A stretch of 64,000 bases of DNA. Origin: Planctomycetia bacterium (GTDB lineage Bacteria; Planctomycetota; Planctomycetia; Pirellulales; UBA1268). Below the pieces are notes generated by a model that did not search any database, was not told the origin of the DNA, and saw only the letters and a program-made list of their open reading frames with translations. The stretch lies in contig JAPLNR010000070.1 of the NCBI GenBank assembly GCA_026401035.1, positions 1 through 64,000 on the forward strand. Reading direction: 5' to 3'. Below, piece after piece: positions 42,097 through 50,120 of the stretch. A program made the position numbers and the translations under genes. Each line of letters begins with the position of its first letter. Position 1 is the first letter of the stretch.

Positions 42097-43664
42097 ATCG
42101 GAGCCGGCTCGGCCCAGCGTTTTGCCCGCTCGACGGCGTCGCGCCAGCGATCCAGCGTGCGTTGCCTGACCGCAGCGGCCATCGTCGGCTCGAACACGCG
42201 TTCCACGCGACGGGCCTCGTCGACGGCGGCCGGGTCTGCGAAGAAGCCCACCGCCATACCGGCCAGGAGCGCTGCCCCCAGCGCCGTCGTTTCCAGAACG
42301 GCGGGGCGGTCTATCGGCAGGCCCAGCACGTCGGCCTGCATCTGCATCAACAGGTCGTTGGAGCTCGCGCCGCCGTCGACCCGCAGCCGCTTGAGCGGCA
42401 CGCCCGCATCCCGCTCCATCGCCGCCACGACGTCGGCCACCGACAGCGCGATCGACTCGAGCGCCGCGCGGGCGATGTGCGGCCGGGCCGTCGCCCGCGA
42501 GAGACCAATGATCAGGCCCCGCGCAAAGGGATCCCAGTGCGGCGATCCGAGGCCGGTGAGCGCCGGCACCAGTACCACGCCCCCGCTGTCGGCCACGCTG
42601 CGGGCAAGCGCCTCCACCTCGCCGGCATCGCGAATGATGCCGAGGCCGTCGCGGAGCCAGCCGACGATCGCCCCGGCGACAAACACGGAGCCCTCGAGCA
42701 TGTAATTGCCGGCGTCGGGACCTCCGACGCCCGTGCAGCCGAGCGTGGTCAGCAGGCCGCTGCTGCTCGTCACGCGGCGGCTGCCCGTCGAAAAGAGCAT
42801 GAAGGCGCCCGTGCCGTAGGTGTTCTTGGCAGCGCCGGCCGCAGTGCAGCCGTGGGCGAAGCCGCTCGCCTGCTGGTCGCCGGCGCAGCCCGCGATCGGG
42901 ATCGCCGCACCGAAGAGCTCCGGCTCGGTTTCGCCAAAGTCGCCACTCGACGGCCGGACGGCCGGCAGGATCCCCGGAGGAATGTCGAACTCCCGGCAGA
43001 GCTCCCCGCTCCACTGCAGCCGATCGATGTCGAAGAGCAGCGTGCGGCTGGCATTCGTGACGTCGGTGGCATGCACCCGGCCACCCGTGAGCCTCCAGAT
43101 CAGGAATGTGTCGACCGTGCCGAAGAGAATCTCTCCCGCCGCGCAGCGGCCGCGGAGCCCCGGCACCGTCTCGAGCAGGTGCATGATCTTCGTCGCCGAA
43201 AAATAGGGATCGAGCAGCAGCCCCGTCCGCCGCCGCACGTCGTCTTCGAGCCCGCGAGCCTTGAGCCGCTGGCAGATCGGCGCCGACACGCGGCTCTGCC
43301 AGACGATCGCGGGGGCCACCGGCCGGCCCGTGGCCCGATCCCAGAGGATCGTCGTCTCCCGCTGATTGGTGATGCCGATCGCGGCCACCTGTTCCGCTGT
43401 CACGCCGGCCTGCTCGAGCACACGTCGGCCGCAGGCAAGCTGCGTCCGCCAGATGTCCTCGGGGTCGTGCTCGACGATGCCCAGATCGCCGCCGGCGTCT
43501 GCGGCGGCGCCGGCATCACCCGTGCGGACGTGCTGGGGAAACTCCTCCTGCGCAACGCCGAGCGGCACGCCGCGGTGGTCGAAGAGGATCGCGCGGCTGG
43601 ATGTCGTGCCCTGATCGAGCGCGAGCACGCAGGTTTTTACCCGCTGTCGATTGCCGGTGGTCAT
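42093..43664 (-). CDS. glpK: Glycerol kinase
   Basis: A 523-residue FGGY kinase making glycerol 3-phosphate. Diagnostic are ALDQGTTSSRAILFD near residue 15, GITNQRETTILWDRATG, FGTVDTFLIWRLTGG, the GCAGDQQASGFAHG signature, and ALTGLGSPHWDPFARG with the C-terminal LRVDGGASSNDLLMQMQADV. An insert RTGDAGAAADAGGDLG before IVEHDPEDIW is longer than in the usual enzymes. It lies three bases after the stop of glpD in the same operon, and its own stop overlaps that of the convergent gene. Confidence 0.95.
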   Translation of the reverse strand: MTTGNRQRVKTCVLALDQGTTSSRAILFDHRGVPLGVAQEEFPQHVRTGDAGAAADAGGDLGIVEHDPEDIWRTQLACGRRVLEQAGVTAEQVAAIGITNQRETTILWDRATGRPVAPAIVWQSRVSAPICQRLKARGLEDDVRRRTGLLLDPYFSATKIMHLLETVPGLRGRCAAGEILFGTVDTFLIWRLTGGRVHATDVTNASRTLLFDIDRLQWSGELCREFDIPPGILPAVRPSSGDFGETEPELFGAAIPIAGCAGDQQASGFAHGCTAAGAAKNTYGTGAFMLFSTGSRRVTSSSGLLTTLGCTGVGGPDAGNYMLEGSVFVAGAIVGWLRDGLGIIRDAGEVEALARSVADSGGVVLVPALTGLGSPHWDPFARGLIIGLSRATARPHIARAALESIALSVADVVAAMERDAGVPLKRLRVDGGASSNDLLMQMQADVLGLPIDRPAVLETTALGAALLAGMAVGFFADPAAVDEARRVERVFEPTMAAAVRQRTLDRWRDAVERAKRWAEPAPI

Positions 43665-43667
43665 GCC

Positions 43668-45455
43668 TTACACTCCTGAGTCGACGATCTTTCCACAGCG
43701 TTTCCGCAACCGCCCGATACAGGCCGCGACCTCCTCCGCCAGCAGCTCGCGGGGCAGCATCTCCATCTGCACCAGTGCCTCCGCCACTTCCTCGATCGCC
43801 GCCCGCGTGAGCCCCGCGTCGAAGGCGAGCATGAGCCGGCGTTCGATGAGGTCGTCGAGCGACACAGCCCATTCCTCCCGGACGCAAAACCAGACGGCTG
43901 CCAGTGGCAGGTCGGTGCCGTGAATAAGGAGCCGATCGGCTGCGTCGGCCGGCCGCATGGCAGCGCAGATCTCCGGCCCCCGCGATCCGAAGAGCGCCAC
44001 CGTCGCGCGGGCCACGCGGCGGGCGCGGTCGACCGGCAGCCCGGCGGCCTCCGCGTGCATCGCGGCCGCGGACTCCGCCGCGGCGCGCGCCGGTCCTGCA
44101 CAGCTCCCCGGCAGCGGTCGCTCACGCGAGGTGGCCAGAACCGAAAGCCCCAGGCAGCCGAGCACCTCCGCGGCGGCCGCTTCCGCCAGGCTGCGGCAGG
44201 TGGTGAGCTTGCCGCCGACGATCGACCAGAAGGGCACGCCCGCAGCGGGATGCCTCACCAGCATGTGCCGCCGCGTGATCGAACCCGGCGCACCGCTCCC
44301 CTGCCCCGCAGAGGGCAGCGGCCGCACCCCGCAATAGTGCTGCACCACCGTCTCCCGGTCGGCCGCAGCCGCGGGAAAGATTCGCGCGACGGCCGCAAGC
44401 AGGTAGGTGATCTCGTCGTCGTCGGTGCGAGCGGCGGCGGGATCACCGTCGAACGGAATGTCGGTCGTACCCACGAGCACGAGCCGCTCGCCGAACGGCA
44501 GCACGAAAACCGGCCGGCCGTCCGCCGCCTCCGCATAGACGCCCCGATCCCCGATCGCGGCCCGCAGGGCCGGCGCAGCGAGCACGAGATGGCTTCCCTT
44601 CGTGCCGCCGATGAGCCGCCGTTCGCCCGCCCCGGGCAGGAGCCCGTCGAGCGTGCGATCGACCCAGGCACCGGTGGCGTTGATGATCGCGGCCGGCTGG
44701 AGTTCGACCGCGGTAGCGCCGTCCCGCCGCCGGCCGACGGGCTCGATCCGCAGCCGACCGTCGGGCAGGAGCCGCGTGGCATGGTGCGTGAAGACTGCGA
44801 ACTGCGCGGCAGGCTGCATGACCGACGGCCTGACCGTCTGCGCGGCAGATTCGGCCGCGATCCGCCGCGCGTCGACGAGCAATTCAACCGTGAACCGCTC
44901 CGGAAACAGCATCTGGGCGTCGGCATAGACGGCCGCGAAGGGGAATCGTCCGGCATCGACCTGCGGCATCCCCGCAGCGCCGGCCCGCACGAGCCGATGC
45001 CACGGCCAACGCGATCCGACCGAGAGGAGATCGTAGAGAGTGAGTCCGATGCCGACCGTCCAACAGCCACGGCCCCGGCTCCCGCGCCACCGGCGGGCCA
45101 GCGACTCCAGGCCCACCAGCCGCGCGGCCGCCGCCCCTAGGCCGCCCAGCCGGGTCTCGACAGGCAGGTAAAACTCGAGTGGTTTCACGAGGTGCGGCGC
45201 GAGCCGCGTGAGCCGGTCGCGTTCGACAAGGCTTTCACGAACGAGCGCGACCTCGCCGTATTCAAGGTAGCGAAGGCCGCCGTGGACGAGCCGCGTCGAC
45301 CAGGCGGTCGCCCCGGAGGCGATGTCGCCCGCATCGACGACTGCCACAGACACGCCCGATAAAAGCAGTTCCCGCGCGAGGGCCGCGCCGTTGATCCCCG
45401 CGCCGAGCACGACAACCGTGGCGGACGCCGCCGGTCCTGCCGCCTGCTGGCTCAT
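43668..45455 (-). CDS. glpD: Aerobic glycerol-3-phosphate dehydrogenase
   Basis: A 595-residue FAD-dependent enzyme that oxidises glycerol 3-phosphate to dihydroxyacetone phosphate and gives electrons to quinone at the inner membrane. It has the dinucleotide-binding VVVLGAGINGAALARELLLS near residue 15, then ASGATAWSTRLVHGGLRYLE, LEFYLPVE, FTVELLVDARRIAAE, INATGAWVDR and GTKGSHLVL. FGERLVLVGTTDIPFDGDP and the C-terminal GGKLTTCRSLAEAAAAE are typical. The start at 45455 has a good GGAGAAG before it; the open frame up to 45539 does not match. First of an operon with glpK. Confidence 0.93.
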   Translation of the reverse strand: MSQQAAGPAASATVVVLGAGINGAALARELLLSGVSVAVVDAGDIASGATAWSTRLVHGGLRYLEYGEVALVRESLVERDRLTRLAPHLVKPLEFYLPVETRLGGLGAAAARLVGLESLARRWRGSRGRGCWTVGIGLTLYDLLSVGSRWPWHRLVRAGAAGMPQVDAGRFPFAAVYADAQMLFPERFTVELLVDARRIAAESAAQTVRPSVMQPAAQFAVFTHHATRLLPDGRLRIEPVGRRRDGATAVELQPAAIINATGAWVDRTLDGLLPGAGERRLIGGTKGSHLVLAAPALRAAIGDRGVYAEAADGRPVFVLPFGERLVLVGTTDIPFDGDPAAARTDDDEITYLLAAVARIFPAAAADRETVVQHYCGVRPLPSAGQGSGAPGSITRRHMLVRHPAAGVPFWSIVGGKLTTCRSLAEAAAAEVLGCLGLSVLATSRERPLPGSCAGPARAAAESAAAMHAEAAGLPVDRARRVARATVALFGSRGPEICAAMRPADAADRLLIHGTDLPLAAVWFCVREEWAVSLDDLIERRLMLAFDAGLTRAAIEEVAEALVQMEMLPRELLAEEVAACIGRLRKRCGKIVDSGV

Positions 45456-45576
45456 CGAAGCTTCTCCAAGCTGCTCTTCTCGCGCAGCCGATCCATGACT
45501 CATCATTGGCCATTCCATGACCGATCCGCCAGTCCCCAACTATACTCGGTTCATTCGCACACCGGGGCTGACGGCG

Positions 45577-46629
45577 ATGACCCACACCATCCACGTTCGC
45601 CTGCTCCTCCCGCCGCTCCTCCCGCCGCTCGTTCGGCTGCTCGGCGGGCTCATGGCTGCGATCTTCCTCGACGGCATTGTTCGTGCCGACGACGCCGCAC
45701 CGCCGGCCGCCCATCTGCACACGCAGCGGATCGACGCCACGTGGACGGGCGTGCCGCTGCGGGAAGTCGCCGGGCGGCTGTCGACGATGAGCGGGCTGGC
45801 CGTGGTCGTCGACCGCCGGATCGATCCCGACGCCCGCGTCTCCCTCACGGCCAGCGACGAGCCACTGCCGGAGGTTCTCGCGACCCTTGCCAAAGAGGCC
45901 CGGGCGGAGGTGGTTCTGCTCGCATCGCACGCGCGGCTCACGCCCAGCGGAAGTGCGGCACGACTGCGGGCAGCCGAGCGGACCCGCGTGGCGGAGATCC
46001 GCCGGCTCTCCGCCGCCGACAAAGCCCGCGCCACTGCCCGCAGCGCGTGGACCTGGCCGGCCGGTGCCACGCCCCGCGAACTCATGGCAACGGCCGCGAC
46101 CGCTGCGGGCATCGCGCTGACCGACCTCGACACGTTGCCGCACGATCATTTTCCGGCCGCCGCGCTCCCGCCGCTGCCGCTTGCCGAGCGGCTCGACCTG
46201 CTGCTCGCCCACTTCGACCGCCGCGTTGAATGGAAGAACGTCGGCCGCGCTGCCGACGGACGGCCCACGTTTGCCATCGTGTCGCTCGCAGGCGTGCAGG
46301 TCGATGCGGCCGACCGCCTCCCCGGGCCAGAAGATCGAGCCGGCGTCTGGCCGCCGACGCCGCCGGGAAAGAAGGCCGCGGCCGGGGCCACCTATTCGTT
46401 GAAGGTGGCCGCACCGCTGGATGCATTGCTCGCCACGCTCGCCACGCGGCTGGGACTCACGCTCGATGTCGACCGCGCGTCGCTGCAGGCCCGCGGCATC
46501 GCCGGCGGCGAGATCATTCGCCTCGACGTGGCAAACGTCTCGCGGGATGAACTGCTCGATGCGGTCCTCGATCCGCTCGCACTCGACTGGCAGATCGACA
46601 ACCAAACACTGCGTGTCCGCGGCAGATAG
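45577..46629 (+). CDS. Exported protein with secretin N-domain-like repeats
   Basis: A 350-residue protein. A long hydrophobic start (LLLPPLLPPLVRLLGGLMAA, then IFLDGIVRADD) acts as signal peptide or anchor. Three similar modules follow: ATWTGVPLREVAGRLSTMSG with LAVVVDRRIDP, then TPRELMATAATAAGIALTD, and last LDALLATLATRLGLTLDVDR ending LDWQIDNQTLRV. These look like the short STN/secretin N0-type domain (V-x-L-x-(E/D)-A-L-x-x-L-A-x-x-x-G-L). The protein may bind in the periplasm as part of a secretion or envelope complex, but no secretin channel domain is present. The start at 45577 is chosen over 45517 as the latter adds a non-signal-like leader. Confidence 0.62.
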   Translation: MTHTIHVRLLLPPLLPPLVRLLGGLMAAIFLDGIVRADDAAPPAAHLHTQRIDATWTGVPLREVAGRLSTMSGLAVVVDRRIDPDARVSLTASDEPLPEVLATLAKEARAEVVLLASHARLTPSGSAARLRAAERTRVAEIRRLSAADKARATARSAWTWPAGATPRELMATAATAAGIALTDLDTLPHDHFPAAALPPLPLAERLDLLLAHFDRRVEWKNVGRAADGRPTFAIVSLAGVQVDAADRLPGPEDRAGVWPPTPPGKKAAAGATYSLKVAAPLDALLATLATRLGLTLDVDRASLQARGIAGGEIIRLDVANVSRDELLDAVLDPLALDWQIDNQTLRVRGR

Positions 46630-46676
46630 CGCCGCCGGACGGCAATGCGGCTTGGCGTGAATGCATGCCAGGGGAT

Positions 46677-47130
46677 GACAGGCTGAAGCCTGTCCCAATC
46701 CTGTTCGGCACAAGGATTGCCTCGACTCGCCCAATCCGGCTTCGGGCCACCCACGCCCCGTCGCCGGACGTGCGCTACGCCCATCCTGGGCTTCGCTTAC
46801 TCGATGCTGACTGCGCTCCGCCATCCTGGCTGCGCTTGTCAGCAACGCCGGCTCCCGGGGCACGGGTGGCCCTTCGCCTCCATCCGTCTGGTGTCATCTT
46901 CTTCGGGTAGGCACGGGGTAGCCCGTGCCCCAAGAGCCGGGCTCGGCGGCCAGCGCAGCCAGGATGGCGAAGCGCAGCCGGCGTGCAGAGAGCGCAGGGC
47001 AGGATGCCCGAAGCGAACGTCCGGCGATGGGGCACGGGCTACCCCGTGCCGGTTGGGCGGGTTGACTCTTGGTGCCAAACGCCAGGCCCGCGTCGAGGCA
47101 ATCGCCGTGCCGAACAGGATCGAGCCTGTC
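46677..47130. repeat. Composite inverted-repeat element (copies B and C)
   Basis: It starts with GACAGGCT-GA-AGCCTGTC (46677-46694) and runs into CCCAATCCTGTTCGGCACAA, copy B of the dispersed repeat (to about 46905). From about 46915 to 47123 the same family follows in reverse (copy C), ending GCCGAACAGGATCGAGCCTG then TC and CTA. So the 454 bases form a large imperfect inverted repeat with short palindromes at both ends. GGCACGGGGTAGCCCGTGCC-type hairpins sit at the centre. It separates convergent genes, and its right end gives the TAG stop of the TPR gene. Confidence 0.85.
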
Positions 47131-48273
47131 CTACCGGATGCCGGTGCCCACCATGCGCTCGGCCGCCTCGCGATTGCGTCGCGACGGCTCGTGGTCCGGG
47201 TTGATCTTGAGCGCCGCCGTATAGGAACCGACGGCATCGGCATACTTGCCCTGCTCCGCCTGCGCGACGCCCCGGTTGAACCAGGCCCGCACGTCATGCG
47301 GGTTGTGGCGGATCGCCAGATCGAAATCAAACTCCGCCTTCCGCGGCTCGCCCGTCGACAGGTAGGCCAGGCCGCGATTGAGATAGCCGATCATGAATGT
47401 CCGATCGCGACGGATGGCCGAGGCGTAGGCGTTGATCGCCTCGAGCGGACGCTCCAGCTCGATGAGCGCGAGGCCGCGCCAGAGCTCCGGCCGCGGATCC
47501 TCGTAGGCGATACCGGCGGCATCCTCGAAGTCCTCGAGCGCGATGCCGTAGAGCCCCTGATGAAACCAGGCGATGCCGCGCCGCAGGTAGAGTTCCGGAT
47601 TTTCCGGATCGATCAACAGCCCCTGCGAGCAGGCGTCGACCGAGCCGGAGAAATCGCCCAGCCGCCGGCAGACGACGCCCAGCGCGAGGTGGGCGATCAT
47701 CAACTTGGGATCGAGCTTGATCGCGAGCCGGAGTTTGTCCCGCGCCCCTTCGAGGTTTCCCTGCTTGTCGAGCTGCTCGGCCTCGCTGAGAAGCTTCTCG
47801 GCCGGCGAAGCCTCCATCTCGGCTTCATCCCCTTCCGCTTCTGGAAACGGCGCGAGCCCACCCAGCGGAGGCTGCTTAGATAGCGGAGGCTGCTTGGACT
47901 GCGACGGCTGCGCGGACCGCGACGGCTCCGGCCGCGGGGCGGACGGCCTCTTGGAGGGTGCCCGCCGCTCTGCGGGTTCGCCGGGAAGGGTGCGCTCTGG
48001 AAACGGCACCGGCAGCTGCAAGGGTGCCTGCCTGGCCGCAGGGGCACGTGGCACGGCCGGAACGGCCGCCGGCTTCCCCGATCCAAACGGGTTGAGTTCA
48101 TCGGCGAAGGGGTCGTCCTCGGGAATCCCCGTCGCCTGCAGGTCTTGGGAACGCACGACGCCATCCGGCCCCGGCAGCGCTGTCACCAGCATTGCGAGCA
48201 CGAGCGCGGCCATCAGGCCGCGCCGCCAGCCGGCCGACCTTACGGGAATCGAGAGTGGCTTGAAGGAAGACAT
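47131..48273 (-). CDS. Secreted TPR-repeat protein
   Basis: A 380-residue exported protein. The start at 48273 gives a long signal peptide ending near residue 42 (LMAALVLAMLVTALPG). A disordered Pro/Ser/Gln-rich part follows, with the repeats QPSQSKQPPLSKQPPLGG. From about residue 160 there are six to seven TPR units with the usual A-x-x-x-(L/Y)-x-x-A-(I/L)-x-x-(D/N)-P pattern: ALGVVCRRLGDFSGSVDACS, ARDKLRLAIKLDPKLM, GIAWFHQGLYGIALEDFEDA, AINAYASAIRRDRTF, AVGSYTAALKINPDHEPS. It presumably binds proteins in the periplasm. Its TAG stop lies in the repeat next to it. Confidence 0.8.
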   Translation of the reverse strand: MSSFKPLSIPVRSAGWRRGLMAALVLAMLVTALPGPDGVVRSQDLQATGIPEDDPFADELNPFGSGKPAAVPAVPRAPAARQAPLQLPVPFPERTLPGEPAERRAPSKRPSAPRPEPSRSAQPSQSKQPPLSKQPPLGGLAPFPEAEGDEAEMEASPAEKLLSEAEQLDKQGNLEGARDKLRLAIKLDPKLMIAHLALGVVCRRLGDFSGSVDACSQGLLIDPENPELYLRRGIAWFHQGLYGIALEDFEDAAGIAYEDPRPELWRGLALIELERPLEAINAYASAIRRDRTFMIGYLNRGLAYLSTGEPRKAEFDFDLAIRHNPHDVRAWFNRGVAQAEQGKYADAVGSYTAALKINPDHEPSRRNREAAERMVGTGIR

Positions 48274-48368
48274 CGCTTGCCTGGCGATCTGGCGAACCAA
48301 CCGGAGCACTGACCGACGAACGCTCTTCGATGATCGGCACGAAAGCGGCTCCAGCAATCGCCGCGGCC

Positions 48369-48686
48369 CTATACCTGCTGCGACCCCAACAACCCTCCCA
48401 ACCGCTCCTCGATACCGTCGCGGATTTTTCCGGCGAAGAGCTGGGCCATGCCGGGCAACTCCAGCTGCACGAGCAGTTCCTCGATGAGGATTTCGACGCT
48501 GCCGTCGAACTTCATCCCCATCACGGCCAGCTGGATCTTCATCCGGTTTTCATTCTCCCAGGCGGCGTCGATCGGCCCCACCGTGTCGGCATATTCGGTT
48601 CGCGCCCTGACGAGGGCGTCGTCGAGCCGGCGGCGAACTTCGTCGGGCGTCAGGCCGTGCGGCACGCGCACTTCAAGAGGTTTCAC
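48369..48686 (-). CDS. Polyhydroxyalkanoic acid system family (PHA_gran_rgn) protein
   Basis: A 105-residue protein of the small family annotated with PHA granules. It has the typical start LEVRVPHGLTPDEVRRRLDD, a strand NRMKIQLAVMGMKFDGSVEI and the final helix AQLFAGKIRDGIEERLGGLL. No PHA synthase is in the window, so a link to granules is not supported by context; the domain is widespread in planctomycetes. The start overlaps the mfnB stop by ATGA, so the two are co-translated. Confidence 0.75.
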   Translation of the reverse strand: MKPLEVRVPHGLTPDEVRRRLDDALVRARTEYADTVGPIDAAWENENRMKIQLAVMGMKFDGSVEILIEELLVQLELPGMAQLFAGKIRDGIEERLGGLLGSQQV

Positions 48687-49444
48687 AGTTGCTGTTCTCC
48701 AAAGGCTGCCTGGAACACGGTGGCCGGTCTTGCGGCCGCCGCGACCGCGTCATGCACGAGTCGGCGTTGCACCGTTCCCAGCCGACCATTGGAACATACG
48801 GCGGAGCGGAGTGCGACCACGTCGGGCCCCAGCGCCACGACGGCCGGAATTTCAGCGATCGCGATCCTGCCGGCCAGCGCCACACCGAGCCCCCGCCGCC
48901 GCGCGTGGGCGATCCACCTGGCGAGCTCCGGTTCCGGCGTCGACTCCAGCAGTCGCCCCGCCGACTTGTCGGCGGTATCGACGAGCAGCACGCCGCAGCC
49001 GAGGCTCGCGGCCGCCTCGATCACATCCCTGGGGGACGGCGCCAGAACACGATCCCAGTCGGCGTAGGCCACGGCCACCTGCGCGATGCCCACGGGCAGA
49101 CCGGCATGCACCGCGGCCAACTGCTCCCGCCAGGCCGCGGCCGCCATGCCGGCGAGCCCCACCTTGATCGCCGCCGGCGGCACCGCGTCGCCGCCGAGCA
49201 GCGTGACGGTCTGCCCGATTCGTTCCAGGATCGCCGCGACGCCCCCGAGCAGTTCGCCACAGGCCATGGTCCAGGGCGTTGCGCGACCCACCTCCCGCGC
49301 GATCTCCGCGATCGCGGCCGGACTCGCGGCGCCGAGCGGGCCCGCCAGCGGCTCCTTCACGTCGATGATCGAGGCCCCGCCGGCGAGAGCCTCCGTCGCC
49401 TCGGCCGCATTCCGCACGCTGACGAGCAGGCCGCGCCAGATCAT
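48683..49444 (-). CDS. mfnB: (5-formylfuran-3-yl)methyl phosphate synthase (methanofuran pathway)
   Basis: A 253-residue TIM-barrel enzyme (old name DUF556) that makes the furan ring of methanofuran from two triose phosphates. The start LLVSVRNAAEATEALAGGAS and IIDVKEPLAGPLGAA are unmistakable; Lys30 in DVKEP is the likely Schiff-base residue, with a second lysine in LLVDTADKSAGRLL. KVGLAGM and AGRIAIAEI follow. Together with mptG, the DHPS-like gene and DUF447 at 22-25 kb it shows that the organism makes both archaeal-type C1 carriers. The start at 49444 is inside the stop of the upstream membrane gene; a much longer frame exists, but its first part has no relation to the family. Confidence 0.9.
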   Translation of the reverse strand: MIWRGLLVSVRNAAEATEALAGGASIIDVKEPLAGPLGAASPAAIAEIAREVGRATPWTMACGELLGGVAAILERIGQTVTLLGGDAVPPAAIKVGLAGMAAAAWREQLAAVHAGLPVGIAQVAVAYADWDRVLAPSPRDVIEAAASLGCGVLLVDTADKSAGRLLESTPEPELARWIAHARRRGLGVALAGRIAIAEIPAVVALGPDVVALRSAVCSNGRLGTVQRRLVHDAVAAAARPATVFQAAFGEQQL

Positions 49445-50031
49445 GGCAGATGCTCCGGGGATCCTGCTGCGCGGGCCGCCGCCGCCCGCTTCGCCGCGAC
49501 GAGCTTGCCGCTCAACTGTCGGGCAAGCTCGACCGACAGAGGCGCGCACCAGCGGCCGTCGAAGACGATTGCGCCGTCGCTCCACGTGCCCCACGGCACG
49601 AACGTCGGCCGCGCCTGCCAGTCGGCGGCCCGTTCGGCGACCCGCATCACGAGCGTGCCCACCCGGTGGCTTATGGCGTCGTCGCGGTACGTCTCTTCCG
49701 CCTCGAGCCGGCTCGACCCCATGAAAAAACATTCGATCGCCGCGAGCGGCACCGCATGCACCCGTCCCGGGGCGAGCCGCACCATGACCGCATCCCCCTC
49801 GTGCACGAGTCGGGGCTGCGCTGCCGCAAAGGCCAGCGTGCCGATGACGGCCGCGATGACCAGGCAGCAGGCGATCGCGAGCCACCACGCGGTGGGCGGG
49901 GCCGCGGTGAGGAACAGGGTGGCCAGCAGGGCGATTGCGGCGAGGCCGCCCACCGCGGCCACGACCAACACCGGCCGCACATTACCCCGCAGCCAGACTT
50001 CGGAAGTGGGAGAGCCGGTGGCGTTCATCAT
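49441..50031 (-). CDS. Two-helix membrane protein of unknown function
   Basis: A 196-residue protein with two adjacent membrane helices near residues 19-68 (VLVVAAVGGLAAIALLATLF and WLAIACCLVIAAVIGTLAFA). The rest is a soluble domain with a strand-rich pattern (DAVMVRLAPGRVHAVPLAAI, ECFFMGSS, GTLVMRVAER), similar to PH-like membrane proteins, and WGTWSDGAIVFDGRWCAP. I do not recognise a family. It is first in an ATGA-coupled string with mfnB and the PHA-system gene, which hints at the same regulation but not at a function. Confidence 0.6.
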   Translation of the reverse strand: MMNATGSPTSEVWLRGNVRPVLVVAAVGGLAAIALLATLFLTAAPPTAWWLAIACCLVIAAVIGTLAFAAAQPRLVHEGDAVMVRLAPGRVHAVPLAAIECFFMGSSRLEAEETYRDDAISHRVGTLVMRVAERAADWQARPTFVPWGTWSDGAIVFDGRWCAPLSVELARQLSGKLVAAKRAAAARAAGSPEHLP

Positions 50032-50120
50032 GCTTTCATCATTGGGGCAGAAGGCTTACCATTCTTCGCTCAAGCACCGATGGCCTGCACCCGCGACCGC
50101 AACCCAAGGATCACGACGTC

